Shown here piece by piece: positions 1 to 12,495 of a stretch of 64,000 nucleotides of DNA. Within the stretch, counting starts at the first letter, position 1. Every line of letters starts with the position of its first letter. The stretch lies in the NCBI GenBank assembly GCA_958496175.1, contig OY292280.1:4712001-4776000 (forward strand), read 5' to 3'. This DNA is from Sisyra terminalis (lineage: Eukaryota; Arthropoda; Insecta; Neuroptera; Sisyridae). A model generated the notes under the pieces. It was given only the letters and a program-made list of their open reading frames with translations. It ran no database searches and had not been told where the DNA came from. The position numbers and the translations under genes were made by a program.

Positions 1-59
1 TGAAATGAAAAAAAAATCAAATTTTAGTTTCTTTTGGTTTTGAAATTAATTAATGTGTC

Positions 60-284
60 GGCTCATGTGTACTTTAGCACACCCACAATCTGGCAATGTT
101 GCATTTTCGACTTTGTTTTTAATTTAATTCGCGATTAAATCGGTCCATAATGAAAATTTAGTCACAAAAGAGAGAATTATACCATATTATAATTGAATCA
201 GCAAAAATATCACGAATTTAATTAAAATCAAAGTCGGAAATGCAACATTGCCAGATTGTGGGTGTGCTAAAGTACACTTGAGCC
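60..284. mobile_element. Palindromic hAT-like MITE, family A, copy 1
   Basis: The two arms are near-perfect inverted copies, starting GGCTCA(A/T)GTGTACTTTAGC and meeting around the ATAATGAAAATTTAG centre. A perfect 8 bp target duplication AATGTGTC flanks it (52-59 and 285-292). The inner arm motif CAACGTTGCCAGAT is the hallmark of this family across the window. The 8 bp duplication suggests mobilisation by a hAT transposase. No coding capacity. Confidence 0.88.
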
Positions 285-383
285 AATGTGTCTATAACAA
301 TATGTACAGGAATAGTATCGGATCCATTCGAAATAGTTCTCAATTTTCGACGTTCCTGATCCAAGCTTATAGCAAGAAAAAAG

Positions 384-608
384 GGTTCATGTGTACTTTA
401 GCACACCCACAATCTGACAACGTTGTATTTTCAACTTTGTTTTTAATTTAATTCGCGATTTTTTTGATGATTTAGTTCTAATATGGTATAATTCTCTCTT
501 TTGTGGTTAAATTTTCATTATAGACCGATTTAATGGCGAATTAAATTAAAAACAAAGTCGAAAATGCAACGTTGCCAGATTGTGGGTGTACTAAAGTACA
601 CCTGAGCC
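384..608. mobile_element. Family A palindromic MITE, copy 2
   Basis: Same arms and centre as the copy at 60-284, with no clear target duplication. Confidence 0.8.
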
Positions 609-695
609 AAAACTTTGCCTTCTAATCAACCTCTTCATACTATCATACCGAATTCCTAACACTTGTCATCAATTCACTAACAATTGACTTTTTTC

Positions 696-1211
696 GGTTC
701 TAGTGTACTTAAGCACACCCACAATCTGGCAATGTTGCATTTTTGACTAATTTTTTAAATTTAATTCGCGATTAAATCGGTCCATAACAAAAATTTAACC
801 ACAAAAGAGAGAATTATACCATTTTAAAATTGAATCAAGAAAAATATCGCGAATTAAATTAAAAACAAAGTCGAAAATGCAACGTTGCCAGATTGTAGGT
901 GTGCTAAAGTACACACGAAACAAATTAATTGGGTACATAATGAAAATTGAGCCACAAAAGAGAGAATTAATTCATATTAGAATTAAATCATCAAAAAAAT
1001 CGCGAATTAATTTAAAAACAAAGTCGAAAATGCAACGTTGCCAGATTGTAGGTGTGCTAAAGTACACACGAACCAAATTAATTGGGTACATAATGAAAAT
1101 TTAGCCACAAAAGAGAGAATTAAATCATCAAAAAAATCGCGAATTAAATTAAAAACAAAGTCGAAAATGCAACATTGCCAGATTGTGGGTGTGCTAAAGT
1201 AGACTTGAGCC
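696..1211. mobile_element. Family A MITE with tandemly repeated right half
   Basis: A full copy (696 to about 920) is followed by two further right-half units, each ending in CAACGTTGCCAGAT or a close variant. The unit junction AATTAATTGGGTACATAATG recurs. The block therefore has one left arm and three right arms. Confidence 0.75.
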
Positions 1212-1487
1212 AATGTTTTCATTGAGTCGAAGTTGCAATTGATAAATAAACCGAAAAAAGAAAGAAAAGAAAAACATTGACGAGGTTGGTTGAAACAATA
1301 ATTGTTGCATAATGACTAATTAGAAATTTTTCAAGTAGTCGAGTAGCTCGAAAGTGAATACAAATTTTCGCAATAGTCTCATATAGTTGGAGCTCTTGGA
1401 ATAAAGCTTAAAATTTCACATTTACCCGACAAGAATTTGTCACGTATATAGCTACATACAAGGTTGATAGTGGAAAGTATGTTTATG

Positions 1488-1489
1488 AA

Positions 1490-1519
<30 letters not shown>
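1488..1519. repeat. (TA)n microsatellite
   Basis: Uninterrupted TA dinucleotide run of about 30 bp. Confidence 0.9.
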
Positions 1520-1522
<3 letters not shown>

Positions 1523-1699
1523 TGTTTCAATAGTGCTCTCGATGCTTGATCAATCTCGCCAAACCAAAGGCAAACGAATTCGAAACTTTCCATTTGAAGT
1601 AAATTCGTTACTTCATAGCAGAGATAAATTTCATTGGGGAAACGAAACGCAAATATAATGAAGTGATACTGGTGGTTGGGTTTAGCGAAGGTCACTGTT

Positions 1700-2340
1700 A
1701 TTTTCGAAAGTAGATCTTTTATAGAGTGGTATTCACTGCGTTACAATACCAGAGAATTGTGTAAGTCGCGCTACAAAAACAGTCACTGGTCTCGAAAGTA
1801 ATACTACAACTGGAATAGAAAGCCCGAATCCAGCAGGCCACTAGTCCCCAACCAGTCCACAAGCACATTTCGGAAGCACATCCACACCCCTGGTGCATTT
1901 CAAATGAACCCCAAAAAAAAGAAATCATACCAACAACGACCAGGTCGGCCAATCCGAATCGGAAAACTTGCACTGACACTGAACAATACCACCAGAGCAA
2001 CGGCCATAAAAACCACCGCGGTTTTCCACCAGGTGCTGTTCTGGATGTGGGCTGGAAACGGGCGAATGTGAAGCCCGAGCACTTGGGGCCACGAGTTGGA
2101 TACAAGTTGGAAAGAACGGACCGTTTGCTTGGTTTCTCGTTCCCAACTTGACTCAAGAAAGAGACTTTGTTGAATTCAGCTATTGCGACATAAATGAAAA
2201 GTAAAAGTGAAACGAACACCAAACCTCACACTACCACAAATACCACTCACTCTTTGCTCTTCACGCATACATACACCAAGACACCGGGTCGGGTCTCTCC
2301 TTATAACGACCCAACATTCTCTTATTCTCAATCTAAATAT
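1700..2340. promoter_or_regulatory. GC-richer island, possible minus-strand promoter and 5' exon
   Basis: Base composition rises well above the AT-rich background. The island contains the signal-peptide ORF at 2007-1931. No TATA box could be assigned. Confidence 0.25.
1931..2007 (-). CDS. Candidate first coding exon with signal peptide (partial gene)
   Basis: On the minus strand an ATG at 2007 opens MAVALVVLFSVSASFPIRIG, a typical signal peptide, and continues to a Cys before a possible donor TTG|GTATGA. Upstream the frame is open but contains no other ATG back to a TGA near 2175, so this ATG is the natural start. The surrounding 1.8-2.2 kb is clearly richer in GC than its neighbours, as expected for a promoter plus 5' exon. 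Later exons would lie beyond the left edge of the window. Alternatively this may be only a GC-rich non-coding island. Confidence 0.3.
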
Positions 2341-2439
2341 TATCTACAAATAGCTCTAGCATAGCTCTACATACCACCGATAAATTTACTTGCCAGAAAT
2401 CACACAAAACCATATAATCACCTCCATTCATATTAGGTA

Positions 2440-4365
2440 CCACAATTCACCACAATTCCATTTAATCACCCAAAAAAATCAACAATTATTTGCTCTTTAA
2501 CTCGCGCCTAATTGACCTTTGCCAACTTGTTCCAGAAATTGATTTAATCATCCAGAAGCACGCCTACTTTTCTGGGATCTTGAGGCCTTACGCCAGAATA
2601 TCGTGACACCCAAAAAAAAGCGTCAATTCAGTAATTTGGAAATGATCTGGTAGAATGAATTTATTGGGACTTTCCGTATTACAAATGTTTCACGGACTAT
2701 TATTTTAAATACATCCTCCGATATTAATAATCCTCCGATTTACGGATAGTATGCGTTCTTCCGTAAATCGAAAATCCAGTAAACAAAACTATTACTGTAA
2801 AATTCTATTGGAAAGTGATAAGCGTTCCAGCTAGTAAAAATATCGAGGAATCTCATATTGCCGCAATTCAAACAATTCGATTTAATCACCCAAAAAAATC
2901 AATTGTTTGGTCTTTAATTTATACCTAATTGACCTTTGCCAACTTGTTCCAGAAATTGATTTAATCATCCAGAAGCACGCTTCTTCTGGGATTTTTAGGC
3001 CTAACGCCAGAATATCCTGGCACCCAACAAATGGGTCAATATTACCACGGTTCAAACAATTCGATTTAATCATCCAAAAAAATCACCAATTATTTTGTCA
3101 TTAACTCGTACTTAATTGACCTTTGCGAACTTATTCCAGGAATTGATTTGGTCATCCAGAAGCACACCTACTTTTCTGGGATTTTGAGGCCTAACGCCAG
3201 AACATCCTGGGACCCAACAAATGGGTCAATATTACCAAAGTTCAAACAATTCGATTTAAGCACCCAAAAAAATCAATTATTTGGTCTTTAACTCGTATCT
3301 AATTAACTTTTGCGAAATTGTTCCAGGAATTGATTTGGTCATCCAGAAGCTCGCTTTTTCTGGGATTTTTAGGCCTAACGCCAGAATATCCTGGCACACA
3401 CCAAAGGGGCAATATTACCACAGTTCAAACAATTCGATTTAATCACCCAAAAAAAAATCAATTATTTGGTCTTTAATTGGTACCTAATTGACCTTTGCGA
3501 ACTTATTCCAGGAATTGATTTGGTCATCCAAAAGCACGCCTACTTTTCTGGGATCTTGAGGCTTAACGACAGAATATCCTGGCACCCAACAAATGGGTCA
3601 ATATTACCACGGTTCAAACAATTCGATTTAATCATCCAAAAAAAATAACCAATTATTTTGTCATTAACTCGTACTTAATTGACCTTTGCGAACTTATTCC
3701 AGGAATTGATTTGGTCATCCAGAAGCACACCTACTTTTCTGGGATTTTGAGGCCTAACGCCAGAATATCCTGGGACCCAACAAATGGGTCAATATTACCA
3801 AAGTTCAAACAATTCGATTTAAGCACCCAAAAAAATCAATTATTTGGTCTTTAACTCGTATCTAATTAACTTTTGCGAAATTGTTCCAGGAATTGATTTG
3901 GTCATCCAGAAGCTCGCTTTTTCTGGGATTTTTAGGCCTAACGCCAGAATATCCTGGCACCCACCAAAGGGGCAATATTACCACAGTTCAAACAATTCAA
4001 TTTAATCACCCAAAAAAAAATCAATTATTTGGTCTTTAATTGGTACCTAATTGACCTTTGCGAACTTATTCCAGGAATTGATTTGGTCATCCAAAAGCAT
4101 GCCTACTTTTCTGGGATCTTGAGGCCTAACGACAGAATATCCTGGCACCCAACAAATGGGTTAATATTACCACGGTTCAAACAATTCGATTTAATCATCC
4201 AAAAAAATCACCAATTATTTTGTCATTAACTCGTACTTAATTGACCTTTGCGAAGTTGTTCCAGGAATTTATTTGGTCATCCAGAAGCACGCCTACTTTT
4301 GGGATCCTGGAGCCTAGCACCAGCATATCCTGGCACTCAACTAATGGCGTCATTAATTTGTTCCA
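2440..4365. repeat. Tandem array 1 of a ~187 bp monomer
   Basis: Nine monomers carry the core TTCCAGGAATTGATTTGGTC or variants, near 2530, 2947, 3136, 3323, 3509, 3700, 3886, 4071 and 4258. Spacing is 184-191 bp. A ~265 bp unrelated insert separates the first two. Units three apart (for example 3466 and 4029) are more alike than neighbours, giving a higher-order period of ~563 bp. Confidence 0.88.
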
Positions 4366-5010
4366 ATTTAAGGCTCGCATAGGGCACTATGTCGCACTAA
4401 GCACTAATAATTGGAAAACAACCAAGGATTCACTAATCGACTAATTCTTTTTTTGTAATGTTCAAAAATTCAAACTATTTTGCATTCATTCTTTCGTAAA
4501 ATTCCTCTTTTATCAACTTTCGAGGAACTCTTTCTTTAATATTCCAATATATTCTTACAGTTGCCATAAAATTCAATATACAGTTGAACAAATATTTAAG
4601 TCAGGTCCTTTACACACTCCTTTTTCAACCCTTAAATTTTAAATTCAAGAATTCATTTAATAGGGAAATTCTATTTTAAAGAAAGTCAATGTTTCATAGT
4701 GATTCATAAAATTATTTATGACTTTTATCAATGAAAATTTACCTTTAGTTTCTTTACTTATTTATATCTTTGATCTAATATTGCAAGAATTGTAGTAATT
4801 TGATTTCACATTACCAGAGGCGCCTCACAAATGCCCAGCTACTATAAAAGTAGGCACTTACGGATTTGGTCATCAAAAATTAATTATTAGTTTAGGTGCC
4901 AGGTTATAACGGTATACTGGGGAATGATCAAATGATTTGGTCCGTCCAGTGTTTGGGGTGACAAAATCGATAATAAGGGAAATCATCAGAATTGGTTTAT
5001 ACCTATCAAT

Positions 5011-5142
5011 TTGCAGTCCAACTATTGGTCCGACTTTCAAAATTGATTATAAAGTTGGACCGTGAATGGTATTGTTGAAACTTGGATATCTAGCGGATCA
5101 TTTAGGCGATCCAAATAGTAATCCAACTATTTGGACTGCAAG
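5011..5142. mobile_element. Small inverted-repeat MITE nested in the foldback element
   Basis: TTGCAGTCCAACTATTGG at the left is matched by CCAACTATTTGGACTGCAA at the right. Confidence 0.55.
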
Positions 5143-5514
5143 TTAGAGCGTGAACGGCCTGCTTAAAAGATGCAAAAACCAAATAAAAATAGCAATAAAT
5201 CTTCCTGCAATTTTAACTGCTGAAATCTACAGTGTCAAGCCAAATGGGTCATAGTTCTCATAATCAGTTACTCTGGCCTAAAAAGGATCTTCATTCTATT
5301 GGGGTTCACTATTGAACCCTTCGGTACCCAAATTTTGTTAGATAGAACGAATTGCTTTGTCACATTCTATTGGAATGCAGCACTTTCTTTAAAAAAACTG
5401 GGGATCTTCGATCCCAGTATTGGACTAGTCCAACAGTTGCTGATATTTGCTCAACTTTTCGGCTTATAATAGATGAAAGAAATTGTATCATATTTTAGTT
5501 ATCACATTTTGTGA

Positions 5515-6310
5515 AGTTGTTCCAGGAATTAATTCGGTCATCCAGAAGCACGCCTACTTCTGGGACCTTGAAGCTTAGCACCAGAATATCCTGGCAGCCA
5601 AGAAATGGGTCAATATTAACACAGTTCAAACAATTCGGTTTAATCACCCAATAAAAAAAAATATTTGGTCTTTAACTCGTACCGAATGAACTTTTGCGAA
5701 GTTGTTCCAGGAATTGATTTGGTCATCCAGAAGCACGCCTACTTCTGGGACCTTGAGGTCTAACGCCAGGATATCCTAGCACCCAACAAATGGGTCAATA
5801 TTACCACAGTTCAAACAATTCGGTTTAATCACCCAAAAAAAAAATATTTGTTCTGAAACTCGTATCTAATTGACTTTTGCGAAGTTGTTCCAGGAATTGA
5901 TTTGGTCATCCAGAAGCACGCCTACTTCTGAGATCTTCAGGCCTAACGCCAGGATATCCTGGCACCCAACAAATGGGTCAATTTTACTACAGTTCAAACA
6001 ATTCGATTTAATCACCCAAAAATAATAAATTATTTGGTCTTTAACTCGTACCTAGTTAACTTTTGCGAAATTGTTCCAGGAATTGATTTGGTCATCCAGA
6101 AGCACGCCTACTTCTGAGACCTTGAAGCTTAGCACCAGGATATCCTGGCAGCCAAGAAATGGGTCAATATTACCACGGTTCAAACAATTCGATTTAATCA
6201 CCCAAAAAATCAATTATTTGGTCTTTAATTTATACCTAATTGACCTTTGCCAACTTGTTCCAGGAATTGATTTGGTCATCCAGAAGCAAGGCTACTTCTA
6301 GAATCTTGAG
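5515..6310. repeat. Tandem array 2 of the ~187 bp monomer
   Basis: Five monomers with cores near 5523, 5708, 5893, 6078 and 6260, the same family and orientation as array 1. The 182-185 bp spacing is tighter than in array 1. Confidence 0.85.
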
Positions 6311-6806
6311 TAATTTGGAAATCGGAGCAAATCATTTGATCATTCCCCAGTATACCGTTATAGCCTGGCACCTGAACTAATAATAATTAATTTTTGATGA
6401 CCAAATCCATAAGTGCCTACTTCCATAGTAGCTGGGCATTTGTGAGGCGCCTCTGGTAATGTGAATGCATATTATTACATCCCTTGCCTATATTAAATTA
6501 AAGATAAATCGGTAAAGATACTAAAGGTAAATTTTCAATAATAAATATCATAAATATTTTTATGAGGGAGTTGTAAAATGTTGACTTTCTTTAAAAAAGA
6601 ATTTGCCTATTAATGAATCCTTGACTTAAATTTTAAGGGTTGAAAAAAGGGTGTGAAAAGGACTTGTCATAAATATTTTTCAACTGCATATTGGATTTTA
6701 TGGCAACTGTAAGAATATATTGGAATATTAAAGAAAGAGTTCTTCGAAAGTTGATAAAAGAGGAATTTTACGGAAGAATGAATGCAAAATAGTTTGAATT
6801 TTTGAA

Positions 6807-8767
6807 AATTATTAAATTTTGAAGGTTTTTTTTTTTTGGGAAAAATCCAATATATCTATATATTTTATTGTCCTCGACTGGTTTTTTTTTTCAAAGACTT
6901 ATGTTGCGTTTTAACTTCTTAAGTACTTACATCACTTTCACTTTTCATTTGTGTAACCTTTTTCAATGAGTTGAGGTATTTTTTTTTTAGATTTCAGTTA
7001 TGTTTTATGAGTGTTTTAACAAAAATATCGGCACTTCTATCACTTATATTCAAGTAAACTGGGAAATGGCTCACATTGCGCATGTGCATAAACAACTGAA
7101 AGTCGCATGAAATCAACAAAAAGCTCAACGTACTTTTCAATCACAATTAAAAGAGTCGAAGGTTTTTGGCGTCCATTTCTCATTAATTGCTAATAAATTT
7201 ATACGAAACTAACAGTATAAACTTCAATTCATGGTATGATAATAAATGTCACTGAAATATTTTCTTTTAAATAGAAATAATTCGATTGTTTTATTGTTAG
7301 ACTTAATATTTATAATGAAAAACAAATAGCAACTTGATATTGTTTCATAAATTTAACTGTGAATAATTTATCTAATATTTTTAATAGCTTTTTCTTACCT
7401 AAATTCATTTAGCATTACTATAATAAAAATCACCCGCCATTATTTATATATGTAATTAAAAACAAATGAGTAAGAGAATGTTGGAGTTTAAAGAGTATAA
7501 AAATGTATTTTCTTTTCAATATTGTGCAATCGAATTAGGGAATGTTTTTGTATTCCATTCCAAGAAAATGAAGCTGGAAAAATAATGTTCCACAAATTTT
7601 CCAATAGCCAGGCTATACTAAAAGCACCAGATGGTACGCATATTATTAGTTTTTAGTAATCTGGCTACCAGAAACCAGGTAAACTTGGATTATATATCCA
7701 ATTACGAGCATTTAATAAATATTGGGATAACCGGTACCATTTATTAACTCATTTTCCAGAGCAGCAGTATAAAACAGGAACCATTGCCTCATTTAAAATC
7801 CTCGGATTACACCAAGAAAATGGGAAATCTTTTCCCGAATTTAACTACTATGATAAAATTCTTAAATTTTAACACGGAATACGGAACACGGATACTTCAA
7901 CATGAGGGTCAAGGATCAAAGTACTAAATTGATCCAAAAGCATTTTTAGTGGAGGACTCTAAATTTTGATTAGTAACTAGACCATTAACAAATGAATCAG
8001 GGACCTAGGACAACAACCTTTTTATAAGGGGAGATCCTAACATTTCTGTGTTAAATACAGTACAGTGGGTACTTAAAGACCATAATGTGGATCCTTCTAA
8101 AGTTAGTCAAGTCCTAATTGAATAATATTGAAATTGGTGTAGATGGTAGCGACTTATGATCAATAAGTTCATAATTTATAAATATTCAGACCGGAGCTGG
8201 AACCCGATTGGCTCCGAAACCGGAGCCAGAGTCCTAACTAATTTAGTAAGGGGAATCCCTTTAGTGCCGGATAATTTGATGAGGGTCATTTTACACAGGA
8301 ATTCATAAAATCGAGTAGCATTCTAAATGTTATATTTTATTATTCCACAGTACCAGAATTCCAGTACCACAGTACCAGTAACAGATTCCCTAGTACCAGA
8401 AAAGTATATTACATTTAAAACTATACATTATTTTTTGGTTCTTCCATTTGAAATGTTTATTTAATTATTATTACATTTCCATAATTTTTACCAGTGATAT
8501 AATATTTTTATAATAGTACGAAAAAATAAAGTATTTAGCTAATAAAATGATAAGGACTAGTGATAAAAGTGGATTTTTAATAATACCATAAAGGGTAAAA
8601 CAATTGAAAGCTGCAAGGACATAGAAAAACCTTAATACATATGGTTTCAATAGAAATATAGAAAGGGGTGGAATAAACAACTTCAATAAAACTATACTAT
8701 GTAATATCGCCCCTTCCTTTTCAAAATAATTACCCTTATTACTCGAAAATCATCCTAAGGTAATAAA
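6807..8767. other. AT-rich intergenic stretch
   Basis: Nothing coding is recognisable. The short hydrophobic ORF at 8686-8471 (minus) lacks an ATG start. A few self-similar fragments (for example GGAGCCAGAG/GGAGCTGGAA near 8190-8235) are not enough to define an element. Confidence 0.5.
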
Positions 8768-8930
8768 AAAGAAGGTATTCTAATCCTGCTATGCATCATG
8801 GGAAATGTATCAAGGTGAAGCGCCACCACAAATGTGTCTAGAATACTAACATATCGTAACTATTATTTTAAAGTTAGTACCCTAGATACACCTTGTGGCG
8901 GCGCCACATTATGACAAATTTTCCATAAAT
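8768..8930. mobile_element. Family D inverted-repeat MITE, copy 1
   Basis: Starts with AAGGTATTCTAATCCTGC and shares the GGCGCCAC and ATGCATCATGGG motifs with copies at 35.3 and 40.2 kb. GCGCCACC and GGCGGCGCC lie in inverted positions. Confidence 0.6.
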
Positions 8931-9354
8931 ATACCAATTTTTATATTATAATAAATCATCACCGTAAAAAAAATCCATGATTCCAGATGATAAATATTGA
9001 TTTAAAAGATTGAGAATTATTATACGTAAAATTTGTCTAGAAATATTCCAATTTTCCAAAGTTGATCAATTTAGAAATTAGTGGTACAATTTTAGTGTGT
9101 TCCTATCCTATTCTTTTCGAGGGGAACTACTAGTACTTCCACCCATTACACTTACGCCCTCTTCTGGCTCATACCCGAAATAAGTTACTATATAGTCGCA
9201 TCATTATTACGTCATTATTTATTACACACACAAGTGTTGCATTTGTGTAGTGATAAAATGGTAAATAAATTCGCCATTTTCTCAGGAAAACCGTACAAAG
9301 TTTCACCAATTTACAATATTAAATTTTCATTTTGTAAATTTGACAGTGTCAAAC
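8931..9354. other. AT-rich spacer
   Basis: No gene, RNA or defined repeat seen. Confidence 0.5.
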
Positions 9355-9640
9355 ATAATTTTTTTCGCTACTTTTGAACAGTTATACTGTTTAAACTATA
9401 TATAAACTCTAATATATAAAATATAATCCACAACAATAAGTGTTTTTGACGTATTGCCCAGATACGTATTTCGATTGCCAAGCAATTTTCTTCAGTAGCC
9501 ACCAAGTAGTATTGGATCGCTCCATAACTGCTATGTGATGATACAACTGATGACCACTGAGGATGATTGCTTGGCAATCGAAATACGTATCTGAGACAAT
9601 TCGTCATAAATACTTTTGCTCAAATTTATGTTTATAACAT
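9355..9640. mobile_element. Family E foldback element, short copy
   Basis: The palindrome contains ACGTATTTCGATTGCCAAGC (left) and its complement on the right. It shares the flank TTTTTTCGCTACTTTTGAAC with the longer copies near 25 and 58 kb. Confidence 0.65.
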
Positions 9641-10549
9641 TGCTAAATATTTTATTTTACTATTTCCGAGACATAATCAATTAATTATTTACGTCATAAA
9701 TATAAATATATTTAAGGATCCCATATGAAAATCCTTAAGAATATAAGGCCTACAAAATCGATCCAACTAATTTTCTCAACGACAAAACATTTACAACAAA
9801 CGATATATCATGGTTTATTTGAAAATATATCGTGATTATGCTATGGATCATTTGGTAAAATAAATTAAACTAAAATAAATTAATAAGGAAAGTATAAATC
9901 GGCAATAAATCTTTGGTACCATTAAAAATTAAGCAATATTTTATTGTTAGTGCTCTAGCTTATAATTTCACAGAATTTAAATTACTCCACTATAAATGTT
10001 CGAAAATTAATTTTACTAAAAATTATAGTATAGTATAGTATAGTATTATAGTATAGTATAAAATGTACAATAAATAGTATATATATATATTCCTCAAATT
10101 TGCAATGATGAAGCTTAGGGCGGCATATCTTAAGGGGCGGCAAATTTAGCCTAAAAATTAACATAATAATGGCGATAGAGCACAAATTTCGGTTTCATTG
10201 ATAGAATAAATGTAATTAATAATCACGAAATAGAGTATCGAATTTTAAAGGTCACTAAGGGCGGCAAAAATTGAATATCCGGCAAACTTAAACATTTATT
10301 TTGGCTAAGTAAACTTGTAATTGTGTATTTTTCTGGTTTTGCACCTCTTTAGAAACTAACCGGAAGCAAAATAAATAACGCATATATGGAATTTTATTGA
10401 CAATTGACACAATAGGAATTGACCTGACGATGACAGCTAACGACTATTGGAATGCGTTGTAATAAGGAAATTGAGTAACGAAATAAATAATTATTCATTA
10501 TATTTTTTTTGTAGTTTGTAAAAGAATGTTTGTCATATTTTTTGAAATA
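9641..10549. other. AT-rich spacer with pentanucleotide microsatellite
   Basis: A TATAG repeat run lies at 10024-10060, followed by a short AT run. No gene seen. Confidence 0.6.
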
Positions 10550-10761
10550 CAGTATAATCTCACTAATCCGACACTTCGATAGATCGGCACGTCCAATAAT
10601 CCGGCACTCTCCGACCCCGCCCCTCTACATTTATTTTCTGTATGAAATGCTTTATTTTATTCATTACCTATGACTTTTTCACTATAATCCAGTAATCCGA
10701 ACATTCCAATAATCCGACACTTTCCGGTTTTTAATAGTGCCGGATTAGTGAGATTACACTG
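10550..10761. mobile_element. Pogo/Tc-like MITE, family B
   Basis: Inverted ends CAGTATAATCTCACTAATCC and its complement are flanked by TA. The interior contains ATAATCCAGTAATCCGAACA. TA duplication plus CAGT ends suggests pogo/Tc1-mariner mobilisation. Confidence 0.85.
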
Positions 10762-11394
10762 TATAATTAAATTATATCTGGCATATTGTCTGAGATACGT
10801 ATTTCGATTGCCCGACATTCCTCGGTAGTGATGTAAATCACACCGTAATTAATATTTTATTTTTTTAATTAAAACCAGCGGTTTCCTTTAAAATAAAAGT
10901 ATAATTTTGGTTTGGTGATCTTTTAAATTCTTCCACTTCATTTGAACGGGGTTTTAATTTTTGGGTACCCCATAAGGAGTTAACGAAAGTTTTTTGTGAT
11001 ATAACTTAATTTTTATTGTTTATTATTATATGGCGATTAGGAAATAATTTAAATGTAGTAAAAAGGTATTTGTAAGTAGAAAAGGGGTAGTTTTTTGACT
11101 TTTACATAGAAAGTATGATTTGAAAGGATAATTTTAGGTACCTGTAGTTATAAGAATTGAAATGGTATTGATTTTTTTGGTTGATTTTTATTTGGAAGAA
11201 TATTTTTGAAATCAATTAGGATCATTACTTAAGATAGTTTGGTAATGGTTTTTGAAGAAAAGAAAAAAAAATAAAGAACTGTTCAGGTGTGGAATGCAAT
11301 AAGACAATTTATTTATGTTAGTGAATAGAGAGAATTGCGTCATTTGGAAAATAAACATTTCTAATCCCATGCGAGAGTGAAAACATTTATTTCG
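10762..11394. other. Spacer, first ~215 bp duplicated at 52745-52965
   Basis: The first part matches the DNA beside the family B copy at 52533, showing a duplication larger than the MITE. The remainder is AT-rich and featureless. Confidence 0.6.
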
Positions 11395-12060
11395 ATTGGG
11401 GAAATGCTTATGGATTGCGCAAATATGCGCTTTTCCGCGCCGAGAGCGTCAACACGGAGGGCTCGATTGGTTGCACTGAAAAGTTTTGAAAGTTCCGTGT
11501 GAAAATAGTTCACAGCTCAACTTACATGTACACAGCAAAGTATTCCAAAAGAAATTCAAAAGTTTTGACAATTGCAAATATTAAAGTAGCGAAAATGTCG
11601 CGAAATTTCAGTAAAACCGAACAAAACTATAGCAAAATGTCCACAAAAACCAGCACTAGTTAGCGACCACGTACCACGGAAAAACGATCACTTTGCCGTA
11701 CTGGAAATCGAAGGGAACCGAAAAAAAAGACAAAAACGGCGTCAATGTTGAGGATATTTGGAACACATGTACACCCATTGGATAGAACAACACACATAAA
11801 GTGAGACTATACTACGAAAAATATGAACATCGCATGAATTAAATAAACACAAAGCCTTACTTAACGAAAGTGGCCGAGCGGCATGAAGCGAGAGGTCGAG
11901 CGGTACCGAACGAAAACGAAAGCGAAACAATTGCCTGTCTGACATGAATCTATTCACAATCAGATGGTTGCTTATGTGGTTTCTCAGCGAAAGGTGGTGG
12001 GAAGGCCACAATTTGATCCGAATACCTCTTCCAATTCCCCAAAAAAAACTCCACTCATTC
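11395..12060. promoter_or_regulatory. GC-richer promoter-like island
   Basis: Composition rises sharply and the block is free of the window's repeats. On the minus strand GTCAGACAGG near 11944 resembles an insect initiator. It is followed by pyrimidine-rich sequence and a good donor TTAA|GTAAGG near 11860, suggesting a non-coding first exon. Evidence is compositional only. Confidence 0.3.
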
Positions 12061-12369
12061 TGGCCAAACTCACCAAATAAAACCCACTCACTTCCTCAAC
12101 CCAAAACCATCACCTCTCGCCCCCCCACCCCACCCCCCTTTCACCATTCAAATCAAAGAATTTCTTATATTTCACCCATCAAGTGTGGGCATCCCTTAAA
12201 AGAATTCCTTCCAACTCTCACAATAGTCCATAATCCCACCGTTTTATTATAAGGCAGAATATATCCAAAAAGCATATAATCTGACTTCTTTAAAAAATCC
12301 ATGAAAAACAAATGTCAAAAATTTACTTTAGTTTTAAAATTTATTGCTAGTTATAAACTATAATTGATG
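12061..12369. other. C-rich low-complexity and AT-rich spacer
   Basis: Runs such as CCCCCCCACCCCACCCCCC give a proline-rich ORF on the + strand that looks compositional. Nothing else seen. Confidence 0.5.
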
Positions 12370-12495
12370 GCCTACTGATAGCCGAGTGGTCTAGGTGACC
12401 GATCCAAAACTGCTAGGAATTGGGTTTGATCCCTTGTATCGTACAAATTTTCAATATTTCTCGATAACGGATTTAAATAACTCTAGACGTAGGAT
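12370..12495 (+). mobile_element. tRNA-derived SINE, 3' truncated
   Basis: The A box TAGCCGAGTGG fits the Pol III consensus TRGCNNAGYGG. The degenerate B box is GGTTTGATCC. The body ends abruptly where a fragment of another repeat begins. Confidence 0.75.

Larger units (their letters stand above)
4461..6806. mobile_element. Large foldback element with ~478 bp inverted arms
   Basis: The left arm (4461-4939) is the inverted copy of the right arm (6329-6806), with small indels. Outer ends read TTCAAAAATTCAAACTATTT and its complement. The interior holds a second array of the 187 bp monomer and a nested small inverted repeat. The layout of long arms with internal tandem repeats resembles FB/Galileo-type foldback elements. 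No transposase is visible. Confidence 0.8.

Noticed and set aside
877..1104. Repeated MQRCQIVGVLKYTR peptide (also near 23.9-24.1 and 39.8 kb)
   Set aside because: It is the translation of the family A MITE right arm, not a conserved protein.
1719..2222. 167-codon minus-strand ORF overlapping the GC island
   Set aside because: Starts with TTG, low-complexity Trp/Cys-rich translation. The overlapping frame with an ATG signal peptide is the better candidate.
2440..6310. CRISPR-like array
   Set aside because: The regular spacing comes from whole 187 bp monomers that are similar throughout, without unique spacers, in an animal genome.
8471..8686. 71-codon hydrophobic minus-strand ORF
   Set aside because: Non-ATG start and AT-rich composition explain the hydrophobicity.
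11944..12252. 102-codon ATG-initiated proline/serine-rich ORF
   Set aside because: Composition follows C-rich low-complexity DNA; no domain and no splice evidence.
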